The translations under genes were made by a program, and so were the position numbers. The notes under the pieces are model-generated. The model saw nothing but the letters and a program-made list of their open reading frames with translations, had not been told where the DNA came from and did not search any database. 64,000 nucleotides of DNA from Petrachloros mirabilis ULC683. GTDB lineage: Bacteria > Cyanobacteriota > Cyanobacteriia > Thermosynechococcales > Thermosynechococcaceae. The DNA is taken from positions 88,807-152,806 of the forward strand of contig NZ_WVIC01000005.1 in NCBI RefSeq assembly GCF_009939295.1, in the 5' to 3' direction. Positions 8,528 to 18,854 of the stretch are shown piece after piece (the first letter of the stretch is position 1; every line of letters starts with the position of its first letter).

Positions 8528-9175
8528 CTAACTTCCGATAATTCCAAATGGCAAAGAAATGGCCCCTTCAAATGGTTGAGGGACTGTTTCCAGGTCCACA
8601 ACGTACTCCCCATAGCGCTTCAAATGACGGGTGATGTAGGGGCTCAGGGTTGACAGAGCCTCCCGGTCAATGGGGTATCCTTGGGCACTTAGCGCTTGCA
8701 CCGCTAAGGATATATCCACTGCATTCTGGAAAATGACCGCACTGGCAACCAGATCTAGATACTTCAACCACTTCTCCTGATCCTCGGGGTCATTCTCGGT
8801 GATCACCCCCTCCTTTCCAAAAAACAGCCAATCCAGAAAGCGGTGAAAGTCTTCGACAATATTGGTGCAGGCCGTGATCTGCTGCCGGCTTGCGGGCTCT
8901 GAGATGTACTTCAGGAGAAACAGGGTTCGCCCTACCCGTCCTAGCTCCTGGAGAGCCTGGTAGAGGCGGTTCTTGGCACTGTAGCTGTTCAATTTCCGCA
9001 GCAGGGTGGAGGGCATCAACTTACCGGCCTTAATCGAGAGCACCACCCGCATCAGATCCTGCCAGTGGGTCTGGAGCAGCTTCCAGTCCACCACGTCTTT
9101 GAACAGGGGGTCGAGGTACTCGTAAACTGCCCAAACCCTGCTGGAAACCTTAAGCATCCAGGGAGCCTGCTTAAG
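8528..9175 (-). pseudogene. tnpA: Tn3-family transposase, C-terminal remnant
   Basis: The longest open frame is 209 residues, about the last fifth of a roughly 1000-residue Tn3 transposase. The C-terminal DDE_Tn3 signature is plain: AVIFQNAVDISLAVQAL, GYPIDREALSTLSPYITRHL, RYGEYVVDL. The frame stays open upstream of its first ATG to about 9175 (LKQAPWMLKVSSR), where it meets the ISAs1 remnant head-on. No terminal inverted repeat, resolvase or N-terminal part is seen. It is inactive debris from a larger transposon. Confidence 0.85.
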
Positions 9176-9747
9176 TCTGGATGCGTTACATACTCAAAAA
9201 AACACTTGAGCAGATAATCTCCAGTGGCAATAATTACCTGGTTGCAGTCAAAGCAAATCAGCCCAAGCTATTCAATGAGATTGCACGACAGTTTGAGCAA
9301 GCCCCGATACTCAGTGTTCAAACTGAGACTGAAAAAACCAGAACTCGTCAAACCCAGCGAAGCGTCATGATCATCAACACCGTTGAGGGCATTGACTCAG
9401 ACTGGGTTGGGGTGGAGCGATTCATCCGAGTGCAGCGCTCTGATACTAGGGATAATGAGCCCTATGACCAAACCGTGTTTTACATGAGTTCTTTAAGCTT
9501 CGATGCAGGAGGGTTTGCTGAATATATTCGAGCCCATTGGCAGATTGAGAATTGCCTGCATTGACCCAAAGATTTTGTTTTTAAGGAGGATACCGCTGCT
9601 GTGTGCGATGGATATGCCCCTATCAACTTTTCTATTGTGCGAACGATTGCCATAAATTTATTTCGTCATCATGGATTCACCTCTATCACCAAAGGGCTCA
9701 GACAGCTTGCTCACGATATCCCTCATCTTTTTTCCTTTTTTAAATAA
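9165..9747 (+). pseudogene. ISAs1-family transposase, decayed C-terminal remnant
   Basis: The intact family protein is about 380 residues; only the C-terminal half remains. The catalytic-region text SLDALHTQ is read in one frame up to 9194. A run of seven A (9196-9202) then shifts into the main frame (KKTLEQIISSGNNYLVAVKANQP). An in-frame TGA at 9562 replaces an expected Trp (HWQIENCLH then stop then PKDFVFKED), and homology continues to the natural stop at 9747. It is therefore broken by at least one frameshift, one nonsense change and loss of the N-terminus. Confidence 0.85.
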
Positions 9748-9796
9748 ACCAGCCCTGCCCAAATTGGGGGGTGAGGACAACAGAGACCCAAGAGCA

Positions 9797-12271
9797 TTAG
9801 GATTCTGAGCCTTGGGGTAGCAGCTCCCGTCGTTCACTGGGAAGCACCTTTACTTTCCCTTCCTCATTGACATCGACAACGGTTTTATCGCCAGCCTTAA
9901 CTCGTCCAGTCAGAATCTCTTCCGCCAGACTATCTTCAAGGAGGCGCATAATGGCACGCCGTAAAGGACGAGCCCCGTAGCTGGGGTTATACCCCTCTTC
10001 TACTAGGCGATCCTTGAAGCGCTCGGTGACTTCCAAGGTGATCTCTTTTTCGGCCAATCGGTCAAACACTTCCTTGAGCAAGATATCGGCAATATCTTTG
10101 ACCTCGTCCTTGGTGAGCTGCCGGAAGACAATGATTTCATCTAGGCGGTTCAAGAACTCGGGTCGGAAGTACTGCTTCAATTCTTCGTTGACCAAGGAGC
10201 GGATGCGATTGTACTGGTTGTCCGCCTCGGTGCCACCGTCAAAGTCAAAGCCAAGGCCACCCCCACCTTTCTCGATCACCTTCGAGCCAATGTTGGAGGT
10301 CATAATCAGCAGGGTGTTCTTGAAATCAACGGTTCGACCCTTAGCATCGGTGAGCCGCCCGTCTTCTAAAATTTGCAGCAGCAAATTGAAGACATCTGGG
10401 TGGGCTTTTTCAATTTCGTCAAAGAGTACCACGGTGTAAGGTCGGCGACGAACGGCTTCTGTGAGCTGGCCACCTTCGTTATAGCCTACGTATCCCGGTG
10501 GAGACCCAATCAGCTTCGACACGGTGTGTCGCTCCATATACTCCGACATATCCAGGCGAATCATGGCCTCTTCAGAACCAAAGAAGTAAGCTGCCAGAGC
10601 TTTGGTCAGCTCGGTTTTGCCGACCCCCGTTGGCCCGGAGAAGATGAAGCTCGCAATGGGGCGATTGGGATTTTTTAGTCCCACCCGCGCTCGACGGATA
10701 GCCCGAGAGATGGCTTTGACGGCTTCGTCTTGACCAATCAACCGCTGGTGCAGGGTTTCTTCCATGTGCATCAGCCGCTCCGACTCAGATTCGGTGAGCT
10801 TGCTGACCGGAACCCCAGTCCAGGAGGCAACGATGCCCGCAATATCTTCTTCAGTGACGACGGGTGAGTCATCGACGTTGCTAGACTCAGATTTTTTGTT
10901 CTGGGCAATCGCTTTGATCTCGGCTTTGATTTCCATTTCGCGATCGCGCAGTCCCCCCGCCTTGTCAAAGTCTTGGGCGCGCACAGCATCATCTTTCTCT
11001 TTAAGAACCTGACGCAATTCTTTATCGAGTTCCTTGGCTGCTGGTGGCAGTTGGGAGTTAATCAGCCGCACCCGAGACCCTGCCTCATCCATCAGATCGA
11101 TGGCTTTATCTGGCATGTAGCGATCGGAAATATAGCGATCTGAGAGCTTGGCGGCAGCTTCTAGGGCTTCGTCTAAGATCTTGAGCTTGTGGTGTTTCTC
11201 ATAGCGCTCGCGGAGGCCATAGAGAATTTCGATGGTTTCGGCTACCGAGGGTTCGCCCACCATCACCGGCTGGAACCGACGCTCTAAGGCGGCGTCTCGC
11301 TCGATATGTTTGCGGTATTCATCCAGGGTGGTGGCTCCAATGCACTGGAGTTCCCCCCGAGCTAGAGCCGGTTTCAGGATATTAGCAGCATCGATGGCAC
11401 CTTCAGCGGCACCTGCTCCAATCAAGGTATGAACTTCGTCGATCACCAGCACCACGTTTGAGGCTTGGCGAATTTCATCCATGATTTTTTTGAGGCGCTC
11501 TTCAAATTCACCTCGGTACTTAGTGCCCGCAACCAACAAGCCGATGTCAAGGGTGACGACCCGCTTTTCTTGCAAAATGTCGGGAATATCCCCGTTGGCA
11601 ATGCGCTGCGCTAGGCCTTCTGCGATCGCAGTTTTACCCACGCCCGGCTCACCAATCAACACGGGATTGTTTTTAGTGCGGCGACCCAGAATTTGAATCA
11701 CCCGCTCGATTTCTTTTTGGCGACCCACCACCGGATCCAGTTTGCCTTCAGTGGCCATTTGGGTCAGATTTGCCCCAAATTCATCTAGAGTCGGGGTTTT
11801 GGTGCGTCCTTGACTGCCCCCAGCCGAGACCTCAGCGGTTTCACCCAGCATCCGAATCACTTGGGTGCGAACTTTGGAGAGATCAACCCCGAGATTTTCC
11901 AGAACACGGGCAGCAACCCCTTCCCCTTCTCGGATAAGCCCCAAGAGCAGGTGCTCAGTGCCAATATAGTTGTGACCCAGTTGACGGGCTTCTTCCAGGG
12001 ATAACTCTAGAACTCGCTTAGCGCGTGGGGTAAACGGAATTTCCACAGCAACAAAGCCAGAGCCTCGACCGATAATTTTTTCCACCTCAACACGGGCATC
12101 TTTAAGATTGACCCCCATGGATTTGAGAACCTTGGCCGCGACGCCCGTACCCTCTCCTATCAGACCCAAAAGGATCTGCTCTGTGCCGACAAAGTTGTGA
12201 CCCAAGCGTCGGGCTTCTTCTTGGGCCAGCATAATCACCTTGATGGCTTTTTCTGTGAAGCGTTCAAACAT
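9797..12271 (-). CDS. clpC: ATP-dependent Clp protease ATP-binding subunit ClpC
   Basis: 824 residues, full length. Hsp100/AAA+ unfoldase that feeds substrates to ClpP. Order: two N-terminal Clp repeats (residues 1-145), AAA1 with Walker A GEPGVGKT near 205, a UVR/middle domain ([15 protein letters not shown]), AAA2 with Walker A GPTGVGKT near 545, and a C-terminal D2-small domain. The UVR domain and start [20 protein letters not shown] separate it from ClpB. In cyanobacteria ClpC is an essential cytoplasmic and envelope chaperone. It has its own transcription unit, with IS debris downstream. Confidence 0.97.
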   Translation of the reverse strand: MFERFTEKAIKVIMLAQEEARRLGHNFVGTEQILLGLIGEGTGVAAKVLKSMGVNLKDARVEVEKIIGRGSGFVAVEIPFTPRAKRVLELSLEEARQLGHNYIGTEHLLLGLIREGEGVAARVLENLGVDLSKVRTQVIRMLGETAEVSAGGSQGRTKTPTLDEFGANLTQMATEGKLDPVVGRQKEIERVIQILGRRTKNNPVLIGEPGVGKTAIAEGLAQRIANGDIPDILQEKRVVTLDIGLLVAGTKYRGEFEERLKKIMDEIRQASNVVLVIDEVHTLIGAGAAEGAIDAANILKPALARGELQCIGATTLDEYRKHIERDAALERRFQPVMVGEPSVAETIEILYGLRERYEKHHKLKILDEALEAAAKLSDRYISDRYMPDKAIDLMDEAGSRVRLINSQLPPAAKELDKELRQVLKEKDDAVRAQDFDKAGGLRDREMEIKAEIKAIAQNKKSESSNVDDSPVVTEEDIAGIVASWTGVPVSKLTESESERLMHMEETLHQRLIGQDEAVKAISRAIRRARVGLKNPNRPIASFIFSGPTGVGKTELTKALAAYFFGSEEAMIRLDMSEYMERHTVSKLIGSPPGYVGYNEGGQLTEAVRRRPYTVVLFDEIEKAHPDVFNLLLQILEDGRLTDAKGRTVDFKNTLLIMTSNIGSKVIEKGGGGLGFDFDGGTEADNQYNRIRSLVNEELKQYFRPEFLNRLDEIIVFRQLTKDEVKDIADILLKEVFDRLAEKEITLEVTERFKDRLVEEGYNPSYGARPLRRAIMRLLEDSLAEEILTGRVKAGDKTVVDVNEEGKVKVLPSERRELLPQGSES

Positions 12272-12456
12272 GGCGAGTTCCCATTACCTGCTGCGTGCTG
12301 GTACCCCCAATCTTAACATAGAGAAAATTGACAAACTGACGCATTGGCAAGGGTAGCGCTGCGATCCCAGAATCTGTGCAAGGCACAATCATGGGGAACT
12401 CCTTGGGGTGCATTGAGTCACAATGGTTCTCGGGTTAAGAAGAGGTGAATTTGGTC

Positions 12457-13131
12457 TTACTTTATTCTACGGGGATGCTTTGGCGCTGGGCACGCCACCG
12501 CCAGGTATTTTGGGTGGGTGATCCCCCCTGCCAGGGGCGGAGTTCCGAACTCAGGGGTGGGTAGGTGCCAGCCGCCTTGCCCGAGTCGCTGTTGGCTGGC
12601 CGCCTGCCAAGCCCGCAATTGCTGTCCAAAGGCTGGCCGCTGTAGCCCTCGACACCATAAAATTAGGGCATCTTCATCAGGATTTTGGTAGTAGTGAGGA
12701 CGCTGCCCCACCCCCTGAAAGCCCAGCTTCCCATAAAGCTGGCGAGCAATGGCATTAGAGGCGCGCACTTCCAAGGTGGCACAGGCCGCGCCCCGTTGAT
12801 GAGCCTGGGTTAGTAATCCCAGCAAAACTCGTAGACCCAGCCCTTGACTGCGATAGTGGGGGTGCACCATCAGTAAGATAATGTGGGCTTCGTCTAGGAT
12901 GAGCCACTGGCAGCCCAGGCCGAGCAGGTCAGGAGGGGCTAAAGAATCGGAGGCTAGGGACTGGGTCGTGGGGTGGGCAAACAGCCCAATCAAGTCACTG
13001 CTATCGCGGTCTAACTCGTTCCGATAGCTTTGCTCTCCCCACCACCCCCCTAAACAGAGGTGATCGAGGGCGACGGCAGCTGACAGGTGCGAAGACTCTA
13101 AGGGTCTCAAGGTCAGCTCAGTTTCAGCCAT
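12457..13131 (-). CDS. rimI: Ribosomal-protein-alanine N-acetyltransferase, RimI type
   Basis: 224 residues from the ATG at 13131, which has an AAGGAT ribosome site 5-6 nt upstream; an upstream in-frame ATG lacks this. The GNAT fold is shown by the acetyl-CoA loop in VHPHYRSQGLGLRVLLGLL, then LEVRASNAIARQLYGKLGFQGVG and a tyrosine-rich end (PHYYQNPDEDALILW), all typical of RimI. The 70-residue C-terminal tail after the GNAT domain is not part of the standard family. It is divergent from lysA with about 110 bp between starts. The substrate has not been shown; RimI acetylates S18 in E. coli. Confidence 0.82.
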   Translation of the reverse strand: MAETELTLRPLESSHLSAAVALDHLCLGGWWGEQSYRNELDRDSSDLIGLFAHPTTQSLASDSLAPPDLLGLGCQWLILDEAHIILLMVHPHYRSQGLGLRVLLGLLTQAHQRGAACATLEVRASNAIARQLYGKLGFQGVGQRPHYYQNPDEDALILWCRGLQRPAFGQQLRAWQAASQQRLGQGGWHLPTPEFGTPPLAGGITHPKYLAVACPAPKHPRRIK

Positions 13132-13243
13132 TCTTGATCCTTTTTTCCTGGGAACCATAACCGCCAAATTGTACACTGAAGTATTGACCTTATTGGGTCA
13201 GCCCTCTGCTCTTTACGACTTGGCTTCCTTACCTCTGATTTCT

Positions 13244-14620
13244 ATGGTACTTCTGCATCCTCAAGTGACTCTCATTCCATCTGCTTCTGCTGACGCTGAG
13301 TCACCCAATCAGCAGATTTTACCGCTGACAGCGGATGTGACCGCTTCGGGCTCTCTCATGGTGGGAGGGTGTGAGGTGGTTGAGCTGGTGCGTCAGTTTG
13401 GCTCTCCGCTCTACATCCTCGATGAGGCAACGGTACGGGCGGCAGCGCGCCAGTATCGGCAGTCCTTTGCTCAGTTCTACCCTGGTGAGGTTCAGGTGCT
13501 CTATGCCTCCAAGGCTTGGAGTTGTCTAGCAGTGTGTGCGATCGCAGCCAGTGAAGGTCTAGGCATCGATGTTGTGTCTGGGGGAGAGCTGCAAACCGCA
13601 CTGCAAGCCGGAGTCCCTGCCGCAAATATTTATTTCCACGGCAATAATAAATCCCAGGGTGAATTAGCTTTGGCTGTGCAACAGGGTTGTACCCTAATTG
13701 CCGATAATTGGCTGGAATTAGAGCAGATTGCCGAGCAAGCAGGTCAGAATGGGCAACGGCCTCGGGTGATGATCCGAATCACCCCCGGCATTGAATGTCA
13801 TACCCACGAATACATTCGTACAGGGCACTTAGACAGTAAATTTGGCTTTGATCCCGACCAACTCAGTGACGTGTTGGTCTTTGCCCAAGCCCATCCCGAA
13901 CTCGATTGGATTGGGTTTCACGCCCATATTGGCTCCCAAATTTTTGAGCTGAAGCCCCACCAAGATCTCACCCAAGTCATTGTCGATTGGTTGGTACAAG
14001 CCCAACAAGTGGGACTCCCCATGCAGGAGCTCAATGTAGGCGGTGGTTTGGGGATCCGTTACGTAGAAACTGACAATCCTCCCAGCATCGCAGCCTGGGT
14101 TAAGGTCATCTGTGAAGGCATCGTAAACGCCTGTGCAGCGGTGAATTTGCCCTTACCTAAACTGCTCTGTGAACCTGGCCGTTCCCTGATTGGCAGTGCC
14201 TGCGTGACCGCCTATCGGGTGGGGAGCCGCAAGCATATTCCCAATCTTCGCACCTACGTATCTGTAGATGGCGGCATGTCCGATAACCCCCGTCCCATTA
14301 CCTACCAATCTCAGTATTCAGCGGTGGTGGCCAACCGTATGCATGACCCCACCCAGGAAATCGTCACCGTAGCCGGTAAGCATTGCGAGTCCGGGGATAT
14401 TCTGCTCAAGGACATCAGCCTACCCCAGACCCAACCGGGAGATATCCTGACAGTTTTCGGTACGGGGGCTTATAACTACAGCATGGCCTCAAACTACAAT
14501 CGACTGCCCCGTCCGGCAGCGGTATTGGTTCAAGACGGCCATGCTGAACTCATGATCGAACGGGAAACCTACACGGATTTATTGCGTCAGGATCGGCTTC
14601 CGGCGCGACTAGTCCGTTGA
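13244..14620 (+). CDS. lysA: Diaminopimelate decarboxylase
   Basis: 458 residues from the ATG at 13244 (MVLLHPQV), chosen because the upstream 25 codons overlap the rimI promoter area and have no homology. PLP-dependent alanine-racemase-fold enzyme making L-lysine from meso-diaminopimelate. Visible are the PLP lysine in VLYASKAW, HGNNKS, the H-D-S substrate loop GHLDSKFGFD, GFHAHIGSQ, LNVGGGLGI, CEPGRSL and the C-terminal active-site Cys in GKHCESGD. It is the last step of the lysine branch; DAP itself also feeds the peptidoglycan route (murC and murB are in this window). Confidence 0.95.
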   Translation: MVLLHPQVTLIPSASADAESPNQQILPLTADVTASGSLMVGGCEVVELVRQFGSPLYILDEATVRAAARQYRQSFAQFYPGEVQVLYASKAWSCLAVCAIAASEGLGIDVVSGGELQTALQAGVPAANIYFHGNNKSQGELALAVQQGCTLIADNWLELEQIAEQAGQNGQRPRVMIRITPGIECHTHEYIRTGHLDSKFGFDPDQLSDVLVFAQAHPELDWIGFHAHIGSQIFELKPHQDLTQVIVDWLVQAQQVGLPMQELNVGGGLGIRYVETDNPPSIAAWVKVICEGIVNACAAVNLPLPKLLCEPGRSLIGSACVTAYRVGSRKHIPNLRTYVSVDGGMSDNPRPITYQSQYSAVVANRMHDPTQEIVTVAGKHCESGDILLKDISLPQTQPGDILTVFGTGAYNYSMASNYNRLPRPAAVLVQDGHAELMIERETYTDLLRQDRLPARLVR

Positions 14621-14756
14621 GCTAGCCCCCTCAACTTCCATCAATTCACTTCTGTGGTGACTGTCCATGAGCAGACGAATGGGGGTTGAGTCTAAATCAT
14701 GACTGCGACTTGACGCACGTTTGCACCATCTCTGAATAAGGGTTTCACCAATAAGC

Positions 14757-15671
14757 ATGGAAGGGGTAAGGCAATGGCTGATGAACCAAAATTGGACTCA
14801 GTCCTTGCTTTTGATAATCGACTTGGGTCTGGTTCTGGCGCTGACCTACATTGTGCTATTGGTGATTGCCGAGCGGCGAACCCTGTGGATGGTACGGGGG
14901 TTTATTGTTTTAATTGTGGCGGCTGCCCTTAGCAATCGCCTGGGCTTTCAGTTGCTAAGTTTTGTCCTGAGTAACTTAGTAATTGGCTCGGCGGTGGCTA
15001 TGGCAGTGATTTTGCAGTCCGAAGCCCGACGTTTTTTAGAAAATTTAGGGCGAGGCAATCTTTTACAGCTTTTGCGGCCCAACACCCAAAGTAGTCAAAG
15101 TCCTGACAGCGTATTGGATGAAATTGTAGATGCGGTTAAAGAGCTGTCGCAAAACCGCACTGGGGCTCTTTTGATCATTGAGACGGGTCCGATTCCCATT
15201 GACGAGCGCGACTTTTCAGTGCCCGGAGTTAAGCTGAATGCTGAGATTTCCCGAGAACTCATTCAAACGATCTTTCAAACCTCCACGCTGCTTCATGATG
15301 GTGCGTTGCTGCTGCGGGGGGATAAGGTGGTGGCCGCAGGGGTAATTTTGCCCATTTCTGAGGAAACGGCCTCACGGCGACTGGGAACCCGGCACCGGGC
15401 TGCTATGGGGATCACTGAGCGGGTCGAAAACTGCGCTTGCGTAGTCGTTTCGGAAGAAACAGGCTCAATTTCTCTGGCTGAGAAGGGGATGCTAAACCGG
15501 CCTTTAACGGGCAGTAAACTGAAGGAATTGCTGGAGTCTCGGCTAATATCATCGATGGATCGAGAAACTGTCACCCCCAGCGTGAGAGACTTGGTGCGTC
15601 GCATCTTTCGTCAAAGTTGGGCAGTTGGTTCCCAATTGCTGCGTTTGTTGACTCCTCGCAAGAAAATATGA
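14757..15671 (+). CDS. cdaA: Membrane-bound diadenylate cyclase CdaA
   Basis: 304 residues. Makes the second messenger c-di-AMP from two ATP. Three N-terminal membrane helices (about residues 17-95) precede a DAC/DisA_N domain with the catalytic motifs LLHDGALLL (DGA) and GTRHRAAMG (RHR). Cyanobacteria use c-di-AMP in osmotic, redox and night-time physiology. The stop overlaps the uppS start (ATGA), so the two are translationally coupled. The first ATG fits the family start. Confidence 0.95.
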   Translation: MEGVRQWLMNQNWTQSLLLIIDLGLVLALTYIVLLVIAERRTLWMVRGFIVLIVAAALSNRLGFQLLSFVLSNLVIGSAVAMAVILQSEARRFLENLGRGNLLQLLRPNTQSSQSPDSVLDEIVDAVKELSQNRTGALLIIETGPIPIDERDFSVPGVKLNAEISRELIQTIFQTSTLLHDGALLLRGDKVVAAGVILPISEETASRRLGTRHRAAMGITERVENCACVVVSEETGSISLAEKGMLNRPLTGSKLKELLESRLISSMDRETVTPSVRDLVRRIFRQSWAVGSQLLRLLTPRKKI

Positions 15672-16417
15672 CTGCAAAACCCTCTGTATTGAACGATCTC
15701 CCTGCTGACCTTGATCGACAGAAACTGCCTCACCACGTTGCGGTGATTATGGATGGCAATGGTCGCTGGGCAAATCACAAGGGGCTGCCGCGAATTGTGG
15801 GGCACCAGCGGGGGGTAGATGCGCTCAAGGCGCTGCTGCGCTGCTGCAAGGATTGGGGCATCGAGGCTCTGACGGCCTATGCGTTTTCGACGGAAAACTG
15901 GGGGCGGCCTTTGACTGAGGTGGATTTTCTCATGACCCTGTTTGAGCGGGTGCTGCGACGAGAACTCCAGGAAATGATTGCGGAAGGGGTGTGCATTCGC
16001 TTTATTGGGGATCTGAGTGCCCTGCCAATATCGCTCCAGGAAGAAATTGGCCGCGCCATGGAGGCGACCCGTGAGAGTGAAAACATTCAGTTTAATGTGG
16101 CAACGAACTATGGGGGGCGTCGAGAAATTTTGCAGGCGTGCCGCGCGATCGCAGCCCAAGTTAAAGCCAACCAGCTCAACCTAGAGGAGATTGATGAAGC
16201 CATCTTCGAGAAACACCTCTATACGGCAGGTCTCACAAATCCCGATCTGTTGATTCGCACCAGTGGTGAACTGCGAGTAAGTAACTTTTTACTCTGGCAG
16301 GTTGCCTATGCTGAGATCTATGTGACTAATACCCTCTGGCCTGACTTTGATCGTCACGCCTTTCACCAAGCTCTTTCTGATTACCAAAATCGCCATCGCC
16401 GGTTTGGCAAACTTTAG
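15668..16417 (+). CDS. uppS: Undecaprenyl diphosphate synthase
   Basis: 249 residues from the ATG at 15668 that overlaps the cdaA stop. A cis-prenyltransferase that condenses IPP units on FPP to give the C55 lipid carrier for peptidoglycan and glycans. Motifs: [12 protein letters not shown] with the catalytic Asp, [19 protein letters not shown], and the C-terminal [17 protein letters not shown] with YAEIYVT. A longer frame reading into cdaA is not credible. Coupling with cdaA is a conserved cyanobacterial arrangement that links c-di-AMP with envelope synthesis. Confidence 0.95.
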   Translation: MTAKPSVLNDLPADLDRQKLPHHVAVIMDGNGRWANHKGLPRIVGHQRGVDALKALLRCCKDWGIEALTAYAFSTENWGRPLTEVDFLMTLFERVLRRELQEMIAEGVCIRFIGDLSALPISLQEEIGRAMEATRESENIQFNVATNYGGRREILQACRAIAAQVKANQLNLEEIDEAIFEKHLYTAGLTNPDLLIRTSGELRVSNFLLWQVAYAEIYVTNTLWPDFDRHAFHQALSDYQNRHRRFGKL

Positions 16418-16439
16418 GGGATGAATGTTAGAGAGGGCT

Positions 16440-16730
16440 TCAAGGACCAGAAAAAATAGCGTCCTCCACATCTTGACGACTGAGAGAGTACTTAAATGCG
16501 CGCTTCACCGAGGCACTCTCGTCAGCCCCTTGACTCGGTTGATAAACCACGGTCAGGGCCTCAATGTCCAGCCAGAGATCAGCACACCAACTGGGGCGAC
16601 GGATCTGCCAATGATGGAGTTCCTCAGGGTCTTGAGCACAGCCTTGATCTTGCAGCCACTGCTCAATATCGGGGAGTCGGTGATTGTACAGCGGCGTTTC
16701 AGGTACGGGGAGAGACAGAGGGTTGATCAT
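16440..16730 (-). CDS. DUF3143 family protein
   Basis: 96 residues from the ATG at 16730. Recognised by PLYNHRLPDIEQWL...HHWQIRRPSWCADLWLDIEALTVVY and the terminal KYSLSRQDVEDAIFSGP, typical of the small cyanobacterial DUF3143 family of unknown function. The start overlaps the end of the upstream DnaJ-domain gene by 32 bp. A longer in-frame start at 16772 would overlap more and adds no family-like residues. Co-transcription with the DnaJ-domain gene is very likely. Confidence 0.82.
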   Translation of the reverse strand: MINPLSLPVPETPLYNHRLPDIEQWLQDQGCAQDPEELHHWQIRRPSWCADLWLDIEALTVVYQPSQGADESASVKRAFKYSLSRQDVEDAIFSGP

Positions 16731-17367
16731 CGGTTCTAGAGGATGAAGGGTCAGTTGCAAAACACTGGTCAAGGTGGGGGAATTGGCAACGGGGCTGAAA
16801 CTGCGGCAAAGCAGTGGTCGGGTACAACTCCAGGCTCAGCCCATCGGGGGCACCCCCCTGGGTCTGAACTGGGGGTGCCTGGGAAAACAGGGGAGTTCCC
16901 TGCATCAGCATTTCTCCGCGCATCACACCGACCACAATGGCTAAGACCAGACACCCCACGAAGGTAATCCCCAAAATAAACAGAGCAAACAACTCCCCAG
17001 GGGAGAGAGGGCGATCGCGCGCATCCAAATAGGCCGAAGAGAGTCGAGTTGCCGAGGGGCGGTATCTCTGCCCTGGTAAGCCCGACCCAAACTTCCCTGA
17101 CCCAAGCTGCCGGTCATAACGCTGGCGGCGCTCTACATTGCTGAGCGTTGCATAGGCTTCATTGAGCCACTGAAACTGAGCCTTGGCCACGTCCGGTGGC
17201 AAGGTGGTGGTATCCGGATGAAATTGCTTGCTCTTGCGCCGATAGGCCTGTCGAATTTCCTCCGAAGAGGCAGAGGTATTTAAATCTAGCAACTGATAGT
17301 AGGTGAGAGAAGAGGGCTTTGAATCTAGGGGATTGCCGTACATGCTAGGTATAAACTGCCGCGACAT
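16699..17367 (-). CDS. J-domain membrane protein
   Basis: 222 residues. The N-terminal J domain (residues 22-86) has the HPD motif in KQFHPDTT and helix text TYYQLLDLNTSASSEEIRQAYRRKS. There are no G/F-rich or zinc-finger regions. One membrane helix lies near residues 125-148 (ELFALFILGITFVGCLVLAIVVGV), and a Pro/Gln-rich tail follows. It is probably a DnaK co-chaperone tethered to a membrane, distinct from the class I DnaJ at 25428. It overlaps the DUF3143 gene downstream. The substrate is unknown. Confidence 0.88.
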   Translation of the reverse strand: MSRQFIPSMYGNPLDSKPSSLTYYQLLDLNTSASSEEIRQAYRRKSKQFHPDTTTLPPDVAKAQFQWLNEAYATLSNVERRQRYDRQLGSGKFGSGLPGQRYRPSATRLSSAYLDARDRPLSPGELFALFILGITFVGCLVLAIVVGVMRGEMLMQGTPLFSQAPPVQTQGGAPDGLSLELYPTTALPQFQPRCQFPHLDQCFATDPSSSRTDDQPSVSPRT

Positions 17368-17456
17368 CAGACCAAGGGTTGCTGCTGCTATTCTGACATC
17401 CTCCCATGCAGGCGCGCAGCCGCAACTTAACCAATCCCTGAAACGATGGCGCGGCT

Positions 17457-18677
17457 CTAACTCACCAAATCGAAGATCTTGAACATGGGCAGGTACATGG
17501 CAATCAAAATTGACCCCACCATGCCGCCTAAAACCGCAATCATCAGCGGCTCCATGACGCTGGTCATGGCTTTCACCGCCTGCTCCACCTCATCTTCGTA
17601 AAAGTCAGCTACTTTCATGAGCATTTTGTCCAGTTCGCCAGTTTCTTCGCCAACGTTAATCATCTGGGTGGCCAGGACTGGAAAGACTTTTTCTTTTTGC
17701 AAGGCCAAGCTTAACATCCCCCCCCCTTGCACTTCTCGACGAGATTCATCCACAGCGTTGGCAATAATTTGATTGCCAGCGGTATCTCGAACAATCTCCA
17801 GGGCGGTTAAAATCGGCACCCCTGAGCGGGACAAGGAGCCAAAGGTGCGACAAAACCGAGCCACCGCCGTTTTGCGGATTAAGTCGCCAAACAGGGGCAG
17901 TTGCAGCGAAATCCGATCAATGGTTTCACGCCCGACACGGGTTTTGTAATATTGCTGGAACCCAAAACCAATGCCAATGAAAATCAGAAACAAGCCAATG
18001 CCATATTGGGGCGTGCGCAGAAACTCGCTCAGGTTGACCATGATTTGGGTGAAGGCTGGCAAATCCCCTCCCAACTGCTGGAAAATGCCCTCAAAGACTG
18101 GGATCAGAAAAATCACCATCCCCAGAAAAATGGCCACCGCAATAATTGACACCACGACTGGGTAGGCCAGTGCCGACTTAATTTGGTTATTGAGTCGAGC
18201 TTGATCTTCCAGCAGTTTTGAGAGGCGATTCAGGACTTCATCAAGAACCCCGCCAGTCTCCCCCGCTTGAATCATGGCCACGTAGAGATTATCAAAGGCT
18301 TCGGGGTGCGATCGCATCGCCTCCGATAGGGTCATCCCCTGCTGCACATCAGAATTAATATCGAGGAGAGCCTTCTTAAGCTTAGTATTGGTACATTGCT
18401 CCGCCATCACCCCTAGCCCGCGCACTAGGGCGACCCCAGCATTGACCAACGCCGAGAACTGACGCGAAAACAAAGCCTTGTCCTTCACCGTGATCGGCGT
18501 CAGGAACCCCAGATCGAGATCTGTCTTCAGGCTTAACTTTTCAGCCTCTTTAACATCAAGCACAAAGAGTCCTTGACGCTGCAAGGTTGAGCGCGCCTCT
18601 CTAGGAGAGTTGGCATTCACCTTTTTACGACTTGACTTGCCCTGGGGCGTCCGCGCCCGAACAACATAGGTTGGCAT
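17457..18677 (-). CDS. pilC: Type IV pilus assembly inner-membrane platform protein PilC
   Basis: 406 residues, normal length. Polytopic GspF/PilC protein forming the platform on which PilB and PilT act. It has two T2SSF repeats (about residues 70-195 and 272-395), each with FSRQFSALVNAG- or FCRTFGSLSRSG-type starts, and membrane helices near 170-195, 220-240 and 375-400. The N-terminus YVVRARTPQGKSSRKKVNA is typical. It is the last gene of pilB-pilT-pilC on the minus strand; pili serve motility and natural transformation. Confidence 0.95.
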   Translation of the reverse strand: MPTYVVRARTPQGKSSRKKVNANSPREARSTLQRQGLFVLDVKEAEKLSLKTDLDLGFLTPITVKDKALFSRQFSALVNAGVALVRGLGVMAEQCTNTKLKKALLDINSDVQQGMTLSEAMRSHPEAFDNLYVAMIQAGETGGVLDEVLNRLSKLLEDQARLNNQIKSALAYPVVVSIIAVAIFLGMVIFLIPVFEGIFQQLGGDLPAFTQIMVNLSEFLRTPQYGIGLFLIFIGIGFGFQQYYKTRVGRETIDRISLQLPLFGDLIRKTAVARFCRTFGSLSRSGVPILTALEIVRDTAGNQIIANAVDESRREVQGGGMLSLALQKEKVFPVLATQMINVGEETGELDKMLMKVADFYEDEVEQAVKAMTSVMEPLMIAVLGGMVGSILIAMYLPMFKIFDLVS

Positions 18678-18854
18678 AGCAGCACGCTTGAAAAAATATA
18701 AAGAATGGAAACAATCAACCCATTAACCCAGCCAGACTCAGTGTTCCATCAGGAAAATTTTAATGGGTCGCAGACCCTCAAAAATTAACCCCTATCAACT
18801 TTCCAGCACTCAGGCATCCCTTAAGACAAAGCTTGCAGGCCAGCAGTCAAGGGG

